Of a stretch of 64,000 bases of DNA, positions 34,896-42,879 are shown one piece after another. A program made the translations under genes and the position numbers. Numbering within the stretch: position 1 is the first letter of the stretch; the number at the start of each line of letters is the position of its first letter. Below the pieces are notes generated by a model, which saw only the letters and a list, made by a program, of their open reading frames with translations, was not told where the DNA came from and did not search any database. The DNA comes from Nocardia concava NBRC 100430 (GTDB lineage: Bacteria > Actinomycetota > Actinomycetes > Mycobacteriales > Mycobacteriaceae), in the NCBI RefSeq assembly GCF_000308815.1, contig NZ_BAFX01000095.1, positions 124,001-188,000 of the forward strand. The letters run 5' to 3'.

Positions 34896-35324
34896 TCAGT
34901 GGGCCGACAGGCTGCTGAGCAGACCCGCGAGCGGGTTGGAGGCCGAGGAGCCGGTGCCGCCACCGCCGACCGGGGTGCAGTCGACGACCGTGACGGTGGT
35001 GGACTTGTTGCTGATGATCTCCTGCACCGCCTTGAGGGTGTGCGAGCCCGTGGTGGTGGGGGTCCAGGTGAAGGAGGCCACTCCGCCGGAGGGCTTGGCG
35101 CTGCCGACCTGAGTGTCGTTGTCGCTCAGGCTGACCTCGAACAGGAACGAGGTGGCGGTGACATTGACCGCGACGGTGTAGGCCTGGTTGACGCAGTACT
35201 TGTCGGCGGTGGTCACGCTGATGCCGGTGACCAGCGCGCTGGCATTGGGGGCGGTCAGCAGCGCGACGGCCGCCGCGGCGCCGATCGCGGTGGCGCCGAT
35301 TCCGGCCCTCCGGGTGTTGCTCAT
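34896..35324 (-). CDS. small secreted Ig-like protein
   Basis: 142 residues; ATG at 35324 behind GAGAGGAG. Signal peptide (AIGAAAAVALLTAPNASA), then a single beta-sandwich domain with one Cys pair (KYCVNQ ... VVDCTP) and the Ig-like SFTWTPTTTGSHTLKAV strand, ending in a Gly/Ser-rich tail. Bacterial Ig-like fold inferred from pattern; adhesion or surface role possible. Confidence 0.7.
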   Translation of the reverse strand: MSNTRRAGIGATAIGAAAAVALLTAPNASALVTGISVTTADKYCVNQAYTVAVNVTATSFLFEVSLSDNDTQVGSAKPSGGVASFTWTPTTTGSHTLKAVQEIISNKSTTVTVVDCTPVGGGGTGSSASNPLAGLLSSLSAH

Positions 35325-35460
35325 GGGTGTGCTCCTCTCATCGCCCACGTCAACCGTGAGCGATGAGAAACGATAATGCTTCACTCATTCTCTCGGAGCG
35401 AATTCCCAGGAATCCCCCGCACTATCGCGTCGCGCAGGCGATCCTGCGCGACGCCGCGAG

Positions 35461-36681
35461 CTACCGGGCGAGCAGGCCCTTGGCGATGTGGGTCACCTGG
35501 ATCTCATTGCTGCCCGCGTAGATCATCAGCGACTTGGCGTCGCGCGCGAGCTGCTCGACCTTGTATTCGGCCATGTAGCCGTTGCCCCCGAAGAGCTGAA
35601 CGGCCTCCATGGCCACCTCGGTGGCCGCGCGTGAGGAGTAGAGCTTCATCGCGGACGCCTCGGCCAGGGACACCTTCTCCCCCGCCGCCGTGCGCTCGAT
35701 GGCGTTGAACACCATGTTCTGCACATTGATCCGCGCGATCTCCATCTCGGCCAGCTTGAGCTGGATGAGCTGGAACTGCGCGATCTCCTTGCCCCACAGC
35801 TTGCGCGACTTCGCGTAATCGACGCAGAGCCGGTGGCATTCGTTGATGATGCCCAGCGCCAGCGAGGCGATGCCGATGCGCTCGGCGGCGAAGGACTCCT
35901 TGGCGCTGTCCTTGCCGTCACCCTTGGCCGGCGTCTCGGTCTCGCCGAGCAGGCGGTCGGGGGTGATGCGCACATTGTCGAAGAACAGCTCGCCCGTCGG
36001 CGAGGAGTTCATGCCCATCTTCTTGAACGGCTTGGACTGGGTGAAGCCGGGCATGCCCTTGTCGAGCACGAAGGTCAGCACCTTGCGGTCGCGGCGATCG
36101 GTGTCGTCCTGCTCGTCCAGCTTGGCGTAGACGACGGTGACATCGGCGTACGGGCCGTTGGTGATGAAGGTCTTGCGCCCGTTGAGGATGTAGTCCTCGC
36201 CGTCGCGGCGGACGTAGGACTTCATGCCGCCGAAAGCGTCCGAGCCCGAATCGGGTTCGGTGATCGCCCACGCGCCGACCTTCTCGAAGGTGACCAGTTC
36301 CGGCAGCCACCGCTTCTTCTGCGCGAGGGTGCCGCGGCTGCGGATGGTGCCGACCGTGAGCCCGAGGCTCACGCCCATCGACGCCACCAGGCCCAGGCTG
36401 ATCCCGGCCAGTTCACTGTTGAGGATCACCCCCATCGAGCCCGACCCACTGAATCCGCCGCCGGGCTTGCCGGTGGTCCCGGCCTCCTCGCGGGCGAGGG
36501 CCTTCTCGAGTCCCTCGCGCGCCATCTCGTCCAATCCGAAAGTCGCGTACAGCTTCCGGATGATGTCGAAGGGCGGGAGTTCACCGCTCTCCAGTTGTTC
36601 GACGTGGGGCTTGATCTCCTTGTCGATGAAACCCCGCAGTACATCGCGGAACATCAGGTCTTCGTCGGACCACTGGTACAT
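35461..36681 (-). CDS. acyl-CoA dehydrogenase
   Basis: 406 residues; ATG at 36681. Acyl-CoA dehydrogenase signatures: WAITEPDSGSDAFGG, and the C-terminal GGNGYMAEYKVEQLARDAK. The usual catalytic Glu in YEGT is absent (YAGSNEIQ); a Glu in AAERIGIA aligns with the alternative base position used by isovaleryl- and long-chain acyl-CoA dehydrogenases. FAD-dependent alpha,beta-oxidation of an acyl-CoA. A KstR-like palindrome lies 43 bp upstream, linking it to sterol or lipid catabolism. Confidence 0.88.
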   Translation of the reverse strand: MYQWSDEDLMFRDVLRGFIDKEIKPHVEQLESGELPPFDIIRKLYATFGLDEMAREGLEKALAREEAGTTGKPGGGFSGSGSMGVILNSELAGISLGLVASMGVSLGLTVGTIRSRGTLAQKKRWLPELVTFEKVGAWAITEPDSGSDAFGGMKSYVRRDGEDYILNGRKTFITNGPYADVTVVYAKLDEQDDTDRRDRKVLTFVLDKGMPGFTQSKPFKKMGMNSSPTGELFFDNVRITPDRLLGETETPAKGDGKDSAKESFAAERIGIASLALGIINECHRLCVDYAKSRKLWGKEIAQFQLIQLKLAEMEIARINVQNMVFNAIERTAAGEKVSLAEASAMKLYSSRAATEVAMEAVQLFGGNGYMAEYKVEQLARDAKSLMIYAGSNEIQVTHIAKGLLAR

Positions 36682-36723
36682 GAAGTGAACTCCCGAGGGC
36701 TCGCCGGATCGTTACCCCGAATA

Positions 36724-36737
36724 TAGAACAGGTTCTA
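36724..36737. promoter_or_regulatory. KstR-like operator
   Basis: TAGAAC-AG-GTTCTA, a perfect 14 bp palindrome matching the published KstR consensus TnnAACnnGTTnnA of mycobacteria and rhodococci. It is 43 bp upstream of the acyl-CoA dehydrogenase start and past the stop of the methyltransferase. KstR represses cholesterol-catabolism genes and is released by a steroid-CoA thioester. Confidence 0.7.
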
Positions 36738-36760
36738 AAACGGGCGACTGGGCCGGGCGT

Positions 36761-37567
36761 TCAAGCCGCGAAACGCAGCAGGGTCATCGACGGGCGCACG
36801 GACCGCACGACGGGCAGGTTCGCTACCCGGGGCAGCAGCGGTGAGGCCAGGCGGCCGCGGCCCGGCAGGGGGATGAGGTCTTGGGCGGCAACGACTCCGG
36901 GAATTCGCCCCGGCAGGCGAGCGGCCTCGCGCGGGGATTGGCTCGTGGGCATCGGCGGGGCGGTGTAGGTGTCGCTCAGGCGAATCCGGCCCCGCATCGT
37001 CAGGGCGCTGAAGACGCGCGGGATGGAGTCGTAGAACAGGACACCGCCCGGGAAATGGGCGGCCAGATCGGCGATCAGCCGGGTGACCTCGGCGGGCGGC
37101 AGGTACATGAACAGGCCCTCGGCGGTGATCACCGCGGGGCCGGAGGGCACCCGGTCGAACCAGGAACGATCCAGCACCGAGTGGGCCAGGCGGGTGATGC
37201 CCGGTGCGGCGGGCAGAAGCCGTTGCTGGGCTTCCACCATTTCCGGCACATCGAGCGAGAACCAGGCGGCCGCCGGTTCGCCCAGCCGCCAATAGGTTGT
37301 CTGCAATCCCTCACCGAGCGCGACCACGGGACCGGCGGGGTGGGTGGTCAGGAATTCCGCCACCACCTTGTCGATCAACTTCGCGCGCAGGGCGTGTATC
37401 TGGCTGGGCGGGCCGAAGCGCTCGAAGTCCTCTGCCGACAGGGCCCGATAGAGGCGGATCGCTTCCTTGTCGGTGTAATCGGAATCGTCGCGCAACGCCT
37501 CCTCGGCGCGATTTCGCAAGGTCCACAATGCCGTCTCGGGCACGCCGGACAGTTCGGCTCCGGTCAT
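36761..37567 (-). CDS. SAM-dependent O-methyltransferase (LCMT/TcmP-like)
   Basis: 268 residues; ATG at 37567, 13 bp after the hydrolase stop, so one operon. PPM1/TcmP-like class I fold: VVALGEGLQTTYWRLG (a variant of the SAM-binding glycine loop), an acidic residue in WFSLDVPEMV, and VITAEGLFMYLP as the motif near the active site. Such enzymes O-methylate carboxylates or phenols, including polyketides. Substrate unknown. Confidence 0.8.
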   Translation of the reverse strand: MTGAELSGVPETALWTLRNRAEEALRDDSDYTDKEAIRLYRALSAEDFERFGPPSQIHALRAKLIDKVVAEFLTTHPAGPVVALGEGLQTTYWRLGEPAAAWFSLDVPEMVEAQQRLLPAAPGITRLAHSVLDRSWFDRVPSGPAVITAEGLFMYLPPAEVTRLIADLAAHFPGGVLFYDSIPRVFSALTMRGRIRLSDTYTAPPMPTSQSPREAARLPGRIPGVVAAQDLIPLPGRGRLASPLLPRVANLPVVRSVRPSMTLLRFAA

Positions 37568-37580
37568 CTGACTTTCCTTC

Positions 37581-38408
37581 CTACAGTGCGTGTTTCGCGG
37601 TGAAGTCGAGCAGCGCTGTCGCGGTGCGCGCCGGATCCTCGAGGTTGGGTGAGTGCCCGACGCCGGGCAGGAGCTCGATCGTCGCGCCGGGCACGACTCG
37701 GTACTCTGCGGCGGCCGCTGGGTTCCATCTGGCGTCGTCCTCGCCGTGGAGGACGAGCAGCGGTTTGCCCAGGGGCGCAAGCCGTTCCGTGAGCGGCCGC
37801 TCGTTGAGGTAGTCGAGGTTGGCCCGGGATGCCTCGGCGAACACCACGGGATCGATGGCGCGGAATTGGTCGAAGTATTCCTGCGGGATCTCGAAGTTCG
37901 CGCTGAACCCGCCGCGCATCAGCATCCGGAACTGCGCATCGGTCAGTTCGGACCACGGCACTTGCGGCCCGGCCTGCGCCTCCGGTCCGATGTACGCGTC
38001 GATGCCGGGACCGAAGTCGATGATGACGACCGCGGCCACCAGGTCCGGTCGTTGTTCGGCGAGTGCGGTCGCGACGGCCGAACCGCTGGAGTGACCGACG
38101 GCCACGACCCGCTCGACACCGTGCTTTTCGAGCGCGAGGCCGACTCGACGGGCCTGGTCGGCAACCGTGTACGGCACGTCCCCTAGCCGCGCGGACCGGC
38201 CGCAGCCGAGCAGATCGACGCGCAGGACCCGATGGGATCCGGTCAGCAGGGGAATCATCGGGTCCCACGATTCGGCCGAGGCGGCCGTGCCGTGAATGAG
38301 CAGCAGCGCCGGGGCATCGCGCGGCCCGTCTTCGTAGACGTGGATCCCGCTCTCGTCCGGGTTAATCGGCTGCTCAACGGTGCGTAACTTGTTGTCGGAA
38401 ACAGTCAT
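37581..38408 (-). CDS. alpha/beta hydrolase
   Basis: 275 residues; ATG at 38408. Oxyanion HGTAAS, nucleophile elbow GHSSGS, acid in LLVLHGEDDARW and His in GVGHSPN give a full Ser-Asp-His triad. Esterase or hydrolase of small substrates. First gene of a two-gene operon with the methyltransferase and divergent from an AraC regulator, its probable controller. Confidence 0.87.
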   Translation of the reverse strand: MTVSDNKLRTVEQPINPDESGIHVYEDGPRDAPALLLIHGTAASAESWDPMIPLLTGSHRVLRVDLLGCGRSARLGDVPYTVADQARRVGLALEKHGVERVVAVGHSSGSAVATALAEQRPDLVAAVVIIDFGPGIDAYIGPEAQAGPQVPWSELTDAQFRMLMRGGFSANFEIPQEYFDQFRAIDPVVFAEASRANLDYLNERPLTERLAPLGKPLLVLHGEDDARWNPAAAAEYRVVPGATIELLPGVGHSPNLEDPARTATALLDFTAKHAL

Positions 38409-38487
38409 ACGTGCACTATCGCCACTGCCGGGCGGTGCCGTATTGGACAAATGTTCCCGTCGCCCGGCGGATGCGTAGCATGGCGGA

Positions 38488-39333
38488 ATGGGGTCCGGCG
38501 TGCCCGAGCGCGACGACGCGATGCTGTGGGACATCGCGAGTCCGAGTCGGCCGGGTCGTGTTCCCGGGGTCAGCATGGCCGGATTCGGCGATCGCGGCCG
38601 CACCCCGCCCGAACTGCGACTCATCCCCCACCCGGCGGTGACCCTGCTGCTGGTGTTCGGCGGCACGATCGGGGTGCGGGATCCGGCCGGTCGGCAGATT
38701 CGCGGCAGCTTCGTCATCGGGCCCGGCTTCGGCGATGTGCTGCGTGCGCTTCGCGTCGAGACCTTCGACTGCCTGCAGGTGCGCCTTTCACCGATCGTCG
38801 CGCACACCGTACTGGGACCCGCGGCGGCCGAGCTGAAGGATTCGGTGGTGCCGCTCGACGACCTGCTGGGCCGCGAAAGCGCCCGGCTCGGTGAGCAACT
38901 CGACGATCTGCGCACCTGGGACGATCGCTTCGAGTGGACCGACGCGTGGCTCGCTCAGCGCTGCGCGCGGACCGCGCGGGTCCATCCCGAGGTGGCATGG
39001 GCCTGGCGGCAGATCGCGGCCGGTCGCGGAACGGTCCGAATCGAGCAATTGGCAACGGAACTCGGCTGGAGCCGAAAGCTCCTGTGGTCCCGGTTCTCCA
39101 CGCAACTCGGCCTGACACCCAAACGCGCCGCGAAACTGATCCGCTTCGACCATGCCGTCCACCACCTGGTCGCCGGACACGCGCCCGCCGCCACCGCGGC
39201 CTCGGGCGGCTACACCGACCAATCCCACCTGCATCGAGATGTCATGGCTTTCACCGGCTTGACCCCCGCGACCGTGGTCGACGAGCCGTTCCTCGCGGTC
39301 GACGAACTCGCCTGGGGCTGGCCTGGCCGGTGA
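38488..39333 (+). CDS. AraC-family transcriptional regulator
   Basis: 281 residues; ATG at 38488. N-terminal cupin-like sensor (VTLLLVFGGTIGVRD, about residues 45-130) and C-terminal AraC HTH with IEQLATELGWSRKLLWSRF and the second motif AATAASGGYTDQSHLHRD. Divergent from the hydrolase/methyltransferase operon over 79 bp, so a local activator is likely. Confidence 0.85.
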   Translation: MGSGVPERDDAMLWDIASPSRPGRVPGVSMAGFGDRGRTPPELRLIPHPAVTLLLVFGGTIGVRDPAGRQIRGSFVIGPGFGDVLRALRVETFDCLQVRLSPIVAHTVLGPAAAELKDSVVPLDDLLGRESARLGEQLDDLRTWDDRFEWTDAWLAQRCARTARVHPEVAWAWRQIAAGRGTVRIEQLATELGWSRKLLWSRFSTQLGLTPKRAAKLIRFDHAVHHLVAGHAPAATAASGGYTDQSHLHRDVMAFTGLTPATVVDEPFLAVDELAWGWPGR

Positions 39334-39425
39334 ATTGTCGCGAATGTCGGCGTGTGGGTTCGGCGCAGCGCTGATACTGGGGCGGCGACGACCGTCGCGA
39401 CCACCTCCGGCCCTTGGGATCGATC

Positions 39426-40001
39426 ATGGTTTCGACTTCCGCAACCGGCCAACCACTTCCGACACCATGGCGTCAGGTCACGCAGAACACCTGGCAGGCA
39501 CTACTTCTCACCGGAATTCTCACGGCGCTACTCGGCATTCTGATCCTCGCCTGGCCCGGCCCCACCCTCGTGGTGGCCGGAATCCTGTTCGGGATCTATC
39601 TGCTCCTGGCCGGTCTCACCCAGCTCATGACCGTGTTCGGCGCGCACGTGTCCGCGGGCCTGCGGGTGCTCGCGTTCGTGAGCGGCTTCCTCTCGATCAT
39701 GCTGGGCTTCTTCGCCTTCCGCAGCGCCCTGGAATCAGTGCTGCTGCTGGCATTGTGGATCGGCATCGGCTGGCTGTTCCGCGGCATCATGCAACTCATC
39801 GCCGCACTCTCCGACCCCGACCTCCCCATGCGCGCCTGGCAAACCCTGTCGGGCCTGCTCATCACCGCGGCCGGAATCGTCCTGATCGTCTCCCCCTTCG
39901 ACTCGATCACCATCCTCACCCTCCTCGCCGGCTGGTGGCTGATCGTCATCGGAATCCTGGAGTCCGGCACCGCATTCCAACTCCGCCGCGCCACCGCCTA
40001 G
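39426..40001 (+). CDS. HdeD-family (DUF308) membrane protein
   Basis: 191 residues from ATG 39426 (TTG 39414 possible). Six hydrophobic helices in a row (for example LLTGILTALLGILILAW and LLIVIGILES-type ends), with the HdeD/DUF308 pattern of Gly-rich short helices. In enterobacteria HdeD supports acid resistance; the role here is unknown. Confidence 0.82.
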   Translation: MVSTSATGQPLPTPWRQVTQNTWQALLLTGILTALLGILILAWPGPTLVVAGILFGIYLLLAGLTQLMTVFGAHVSAGLRVLAFVSGFLSIMLGFFAFRSALESVLLLALWIGIGWLFRGIMQLIAALSDPDLPMRAWQTLSGLLITAAGIVLIVSPFDSITILTLLAGWWLIVIGILESGTAFQLRRATA

Positions 40002-40011
40002 CCACGTCGGA

Positions 40012-42618
40012 TCAGTAGTCCTCTGATCCACCGTCGTCCGAGCCCGCCGGTTCGTCGCCGCCGCCTCGGATGGTCCAGAGGAGGCCGTCCAGTTCGTCGG
40101 GTTTGATGAGGACGTCGCGGGCCTTGGAGCCTTCGGAGGGGCCGACCACTCCCCGGGTTTCCATGAGGTCCATGAGGCGGCCTGCCTTGGCGAAGCCGAC
40201 GCGGAGTTTGCGTTGGAGCATGGAGGTGGAGCCGAATTGGGAGGTGACTACCAGTTCGATGGCCTGGACCAGCAATTCGAGGTCGTCGCCGATGTCCGGG
40301 TCGACGTCCTTCTTCTCACCGGCCTTGGCGGCGGTGACGCCTTCCTGGTAGTCGGGTTCGGCCTGGGTCTTGGCGAAGTCGACGACCCCGGCGATTTCCT
40401 CGTCCGAGATGAATGCGCCCTGGAGACGGGTTGGTTTGCTCGCGCCCATGGGTAGGAACAGGCCGTCACCCATGCCGATGAGCTTCTCCGCGCCGGGCTG
40501 GTCGAGGATGACTCGGGAGTCGGTGAGCGAGGAGGTCGCGAAGGCCAGGCGGGACGGGACGTTGGTCTTGATCAGACCGGTCACCACGTCCACGGACGGG
40601 CGCTGGGTCGCCAGCACCAGGTGAATGCCCGCCGCACGGGCCTTCTGGGTGATGCGGACGATGGCGTCCTCGACATCGCGCGGGGCGGTCATCATGAGGT
40701 CGGCGAGCTCGTCGACGATGGCCAGGATGTACGGGTAAGGGCGGTACACCCTTTCGCTGCCCAGCGGCGCGGTGATCTGGCCGGACTTCACCTTCCGGTT
40801 GAAGTCGTCGATGTGGCGGACCTTGCTGGCCTGCATGTCCTGGTAGCGCTGCTCCATCTCCTCCACCAGCCAGGCCAGCGCGGCGGCGGCCTTCTTGGGC
40901 TGGGTGATGATGGGCGTGATCAGATGCGGAATGCCCTCGTAGGGCGTCAATTCCACCATCTTCGGGTCGATCAGGATCATCCGCACCTCCTCGGGGGTGG
41001 CGCGGCACAGCAGCGAGACCAGCATCGAGTTGACGAAACTCGACTTACCGGAACCCGTCGAACCGGCCACCAGGAGATGCGGCATCTTGGCCAGGTTCGC
41101 GGTGACGAATTCGCCCTCGATGTTCTTGCCCAGGCCGATCACCAGCGGATGGTGATCATTACGGGTGGTCGGGGACTTCAGCACGTCGGCCAGGCGGACC
41201 AGTTCGCGGTCGGCATTGGGCACCTCGATGCCGACGGCCGACTTGCCCGGAATCGGGGCCAGCAGGCGGACGTTCTCGGTCGCCACCGCGTAGGCGAGGT
41301 TGCGGGCCAGGGCGGTGATCTTCTCGACCTTCACGCCCGGGCCGAGCTCCACCTCGTAGCGGGTGACCGTCGGGCCGCGCACGAAACCGGTGACCGCGGC
41401 ATCGATCTTGAACTGGACCAGCACCTCGGTGATGGCCTCGATCATGGATTCGTTGGCCGCGCTGCGCTTCTTGGGCGGATCGCCGTCGGTGAGCAGGTTC
41501 AGCGACGGCAGCGTGTAGTCACCGTCCACCTCGCGGTCGGTGACGAACTCCAACTGCTGCGGTTCCGGCGGCGGCGGGGTCTGGTCGACCACCTTGGGGA
41601 CGGGCTTGCGCGGCTTGGCTTTATCCGATCCTGCCTTCGGCTTCTCCTCCGACGGCGCGATGTCCTTGGCGTCCTGCAGCGGGGGCTCGCCGAGAATCTC
41701 GGTGACGGCATCGGAGCCGCCGAACTCGTCAGGGGGGTAGTTCTCGCTCGGCGTCTTGCCGCGGCGCTTGCGGACCTCGGGGCGGTGCAGCGGGAAGCCG
41801 TCCGCGTCATAGTTTTCCGGGTCGTAGAGGCCGTGTTCCTCGGAGTAGCTCTCGTATTCGTCGCCGCCCGCGCCGGTGCCGAAGATCTCGCGCATGCGCT
41901 CGGGGACATCACGCACCTGGGTGCCGGTGAGCAGCAGAATGCCGAAACCGATGGCCAGCATGAGCAATGGGACCGCCAGGAAGGCGCTCAGGCCGTCCTT
42001 GAGCGGGCCGCCCACGACGTAGCCGACGAAACCGGCGGCGTGCTCACGGCCGTGCTCATCGCTCGGCGAACCGGCCGCCATGTGCCACAGGCCCAGGATC
42101 GGCAGGCCCGCGAGCAGGCCGCCCAGCACCAGTCGGGGCCGGATCTCCGGGTGCGGTTCGGTGCGCATCAGGATCACCGCGATACCGACCGCCACGAACG
42201 GCAGTGCCGCCGAGGCCGATCCGGCCACCCAGCGCACCGCGGTATCCACCCAGTGCCCGACCGGGCCGCCCGCCGACAGCCACACCGCGGCCGCGATGAT
42301 GAACGCGAAAGCCACCAGACCCAGCGCGATCCCGTCGCGCCGATGCCCGTGCTCGATATCCCCCGCCCGGCTCACCGCGCGGGTCGTTGCGCCGAGGCCC
42401 TTGGCCGTCACGTTCCAGGCGCTGGTCACCCCGCGCCGAACCACCGCCAGCGGCGCGGTATTCGACTGCCGCCGGGGTGCCGGCCGCCGCGCCGGAGCCT
42501 TGCGCGCCCGCGCTTTCGCGGGTTGGCGCGGGCCGCGAGTTCGGGGCTGTGCAGGAGCCTGGCCCCGCGCAGTCCCCCCTCTCGTACGTGACGTTCCGGA
42601 GCGGGCCTTACCTGCCAT
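40012..42618 (-). CDS. ftsK: FtsK/SpoIIIE DNA translocase
   Basis: 868 residues from the ATG at 42618 (MAGKARSGTSR); a start at 42687 (MSDMGG) would add 23 residues. Basic N-terminus, four membrane helices (about residues 90-240), acidic/proline linker, then the motor: Walker A GSTGSGKSS, Walker B ILAIVDELADLM, and a C-terminal gamma winged helix (GSTSMLQRKLRVGFAKAGRLM) that reads KOPS-type sequences. Pumps chromosomes at the division septum. Part of the conserved dapA-rnj-ftsK neighbourhood. Confidence 0.95.
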   Translation of the reverse strand: MAGKARSGTSRTRGGTARGQAPAQPRTRGPRQPAKARARKAPARRPAPRRQSNTAPLAVVRRGVTSAWNVTAKGLGATTRAVSRAGDIEHGHRRDGIALGLVAFAFIIAAAVWLSAGGPVGHWVDTAVRWVAGSASAALPFVAVGIAVILMRTEPHPEIRPRLVLGGLLAGLPILGLWHMAAGSPSDEHGREHAAGFVGYVVGGPLKDGLSAFLAVPLLMLAIGFGILLLTGTQVRDVPERMREIFGTGAGGDEYESYSEEHGLYDPENYDADGFPLHRPEVRKRRGKTPSENYPPDEFGGSDAVTEILGEPPLQDAKDIAPSEEKPKAGSDKAKPRKPVPKVVDQTPPPPEPQQLEFVTDREVDGDYTLPSLNLLTDGDPPKKRSAANESMIEAITEVLVQFKIDAAVTGFVRGPTVTRYEVELGPGVKVEKITALARNLAYAVATENVRLLAPIPGKSAVGIEVPNADRELVRLADVLKSPTTRNDHHPLVIGLGKNIEGEFVTANLAKMPHLLVAGSTGSGKSSFVNSMLVSLLCRATPEEVRMILIDPKMVELTPYEGIPHLITPIITQPKKAAAALAWLVEEMEQRYQDMQASKVRHIDDFNRKVKSGQITAPLGSERVYRPYPYILAIVDELADLMMTAPRDVEDAIVRITQKARAAGIHLVLATQRPSVDVVTGLIKTNVPSRLAFATSSLTDSRVILDQPGAEKLIGMGDGLFLPMGASKPTRLQGAFISDEEIAGVVDFAKTQAEPDYQEGVTAAKAGEKKDVDPDIGDDLELLVQAIELVVTSQFGSTSMLQRKLRVGFAKAGRLMDLMETRGVVGPSEGSKARDVLIKPDELDGLLWTIRGGGDEPAGSDDGGSEDY

Positions 42619-42768
42619 GCGTCCCAGGCTAGCCGCTCGCGCCCCACCCGGACCATCCGCAACACCCGACCCACCCATATCGGACATGTGGCGCTCATAA
42701 CCCGAAACCCGCGTTTCACCGGCGCGTGGAGGCCCGTTCAGCCCACGCCCGCGGCCACTCACGGCCCT

Positions 42769-42843
42769 CGTCATCCCGGCGCGCTCTTGGCCGGGATCCA
42801 TCGCTGCCAGGTGGATTCCGGCCAAGAGCATGCCGGAATGACG
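42769..42843. repeat. dispersed palindrome, copy 1
   Basis: 32 bp arms (42769-42800 and 42812-42843) around an 11 bp loop; arms begin CGTCATCCCGGC and end GGCCGGGATCCA, with three imperfect pairs. Located between the ftsK start and the stop of the AfsR-type regulator. Same family and orientation as the copies at 47688 and 51422. Confidence 0.9.
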
Positions 42844-42879
42844 GAGGCTACGCCCGATTCAGGTCGGCGTTCATCGGGG

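Noticed and set aside
40621..42591. Long plus-strand frame antisense to ftsK
   Set aside because: Composition is that of a reversed coding strand; ftsK motifs on the minus strand are unambiguous.
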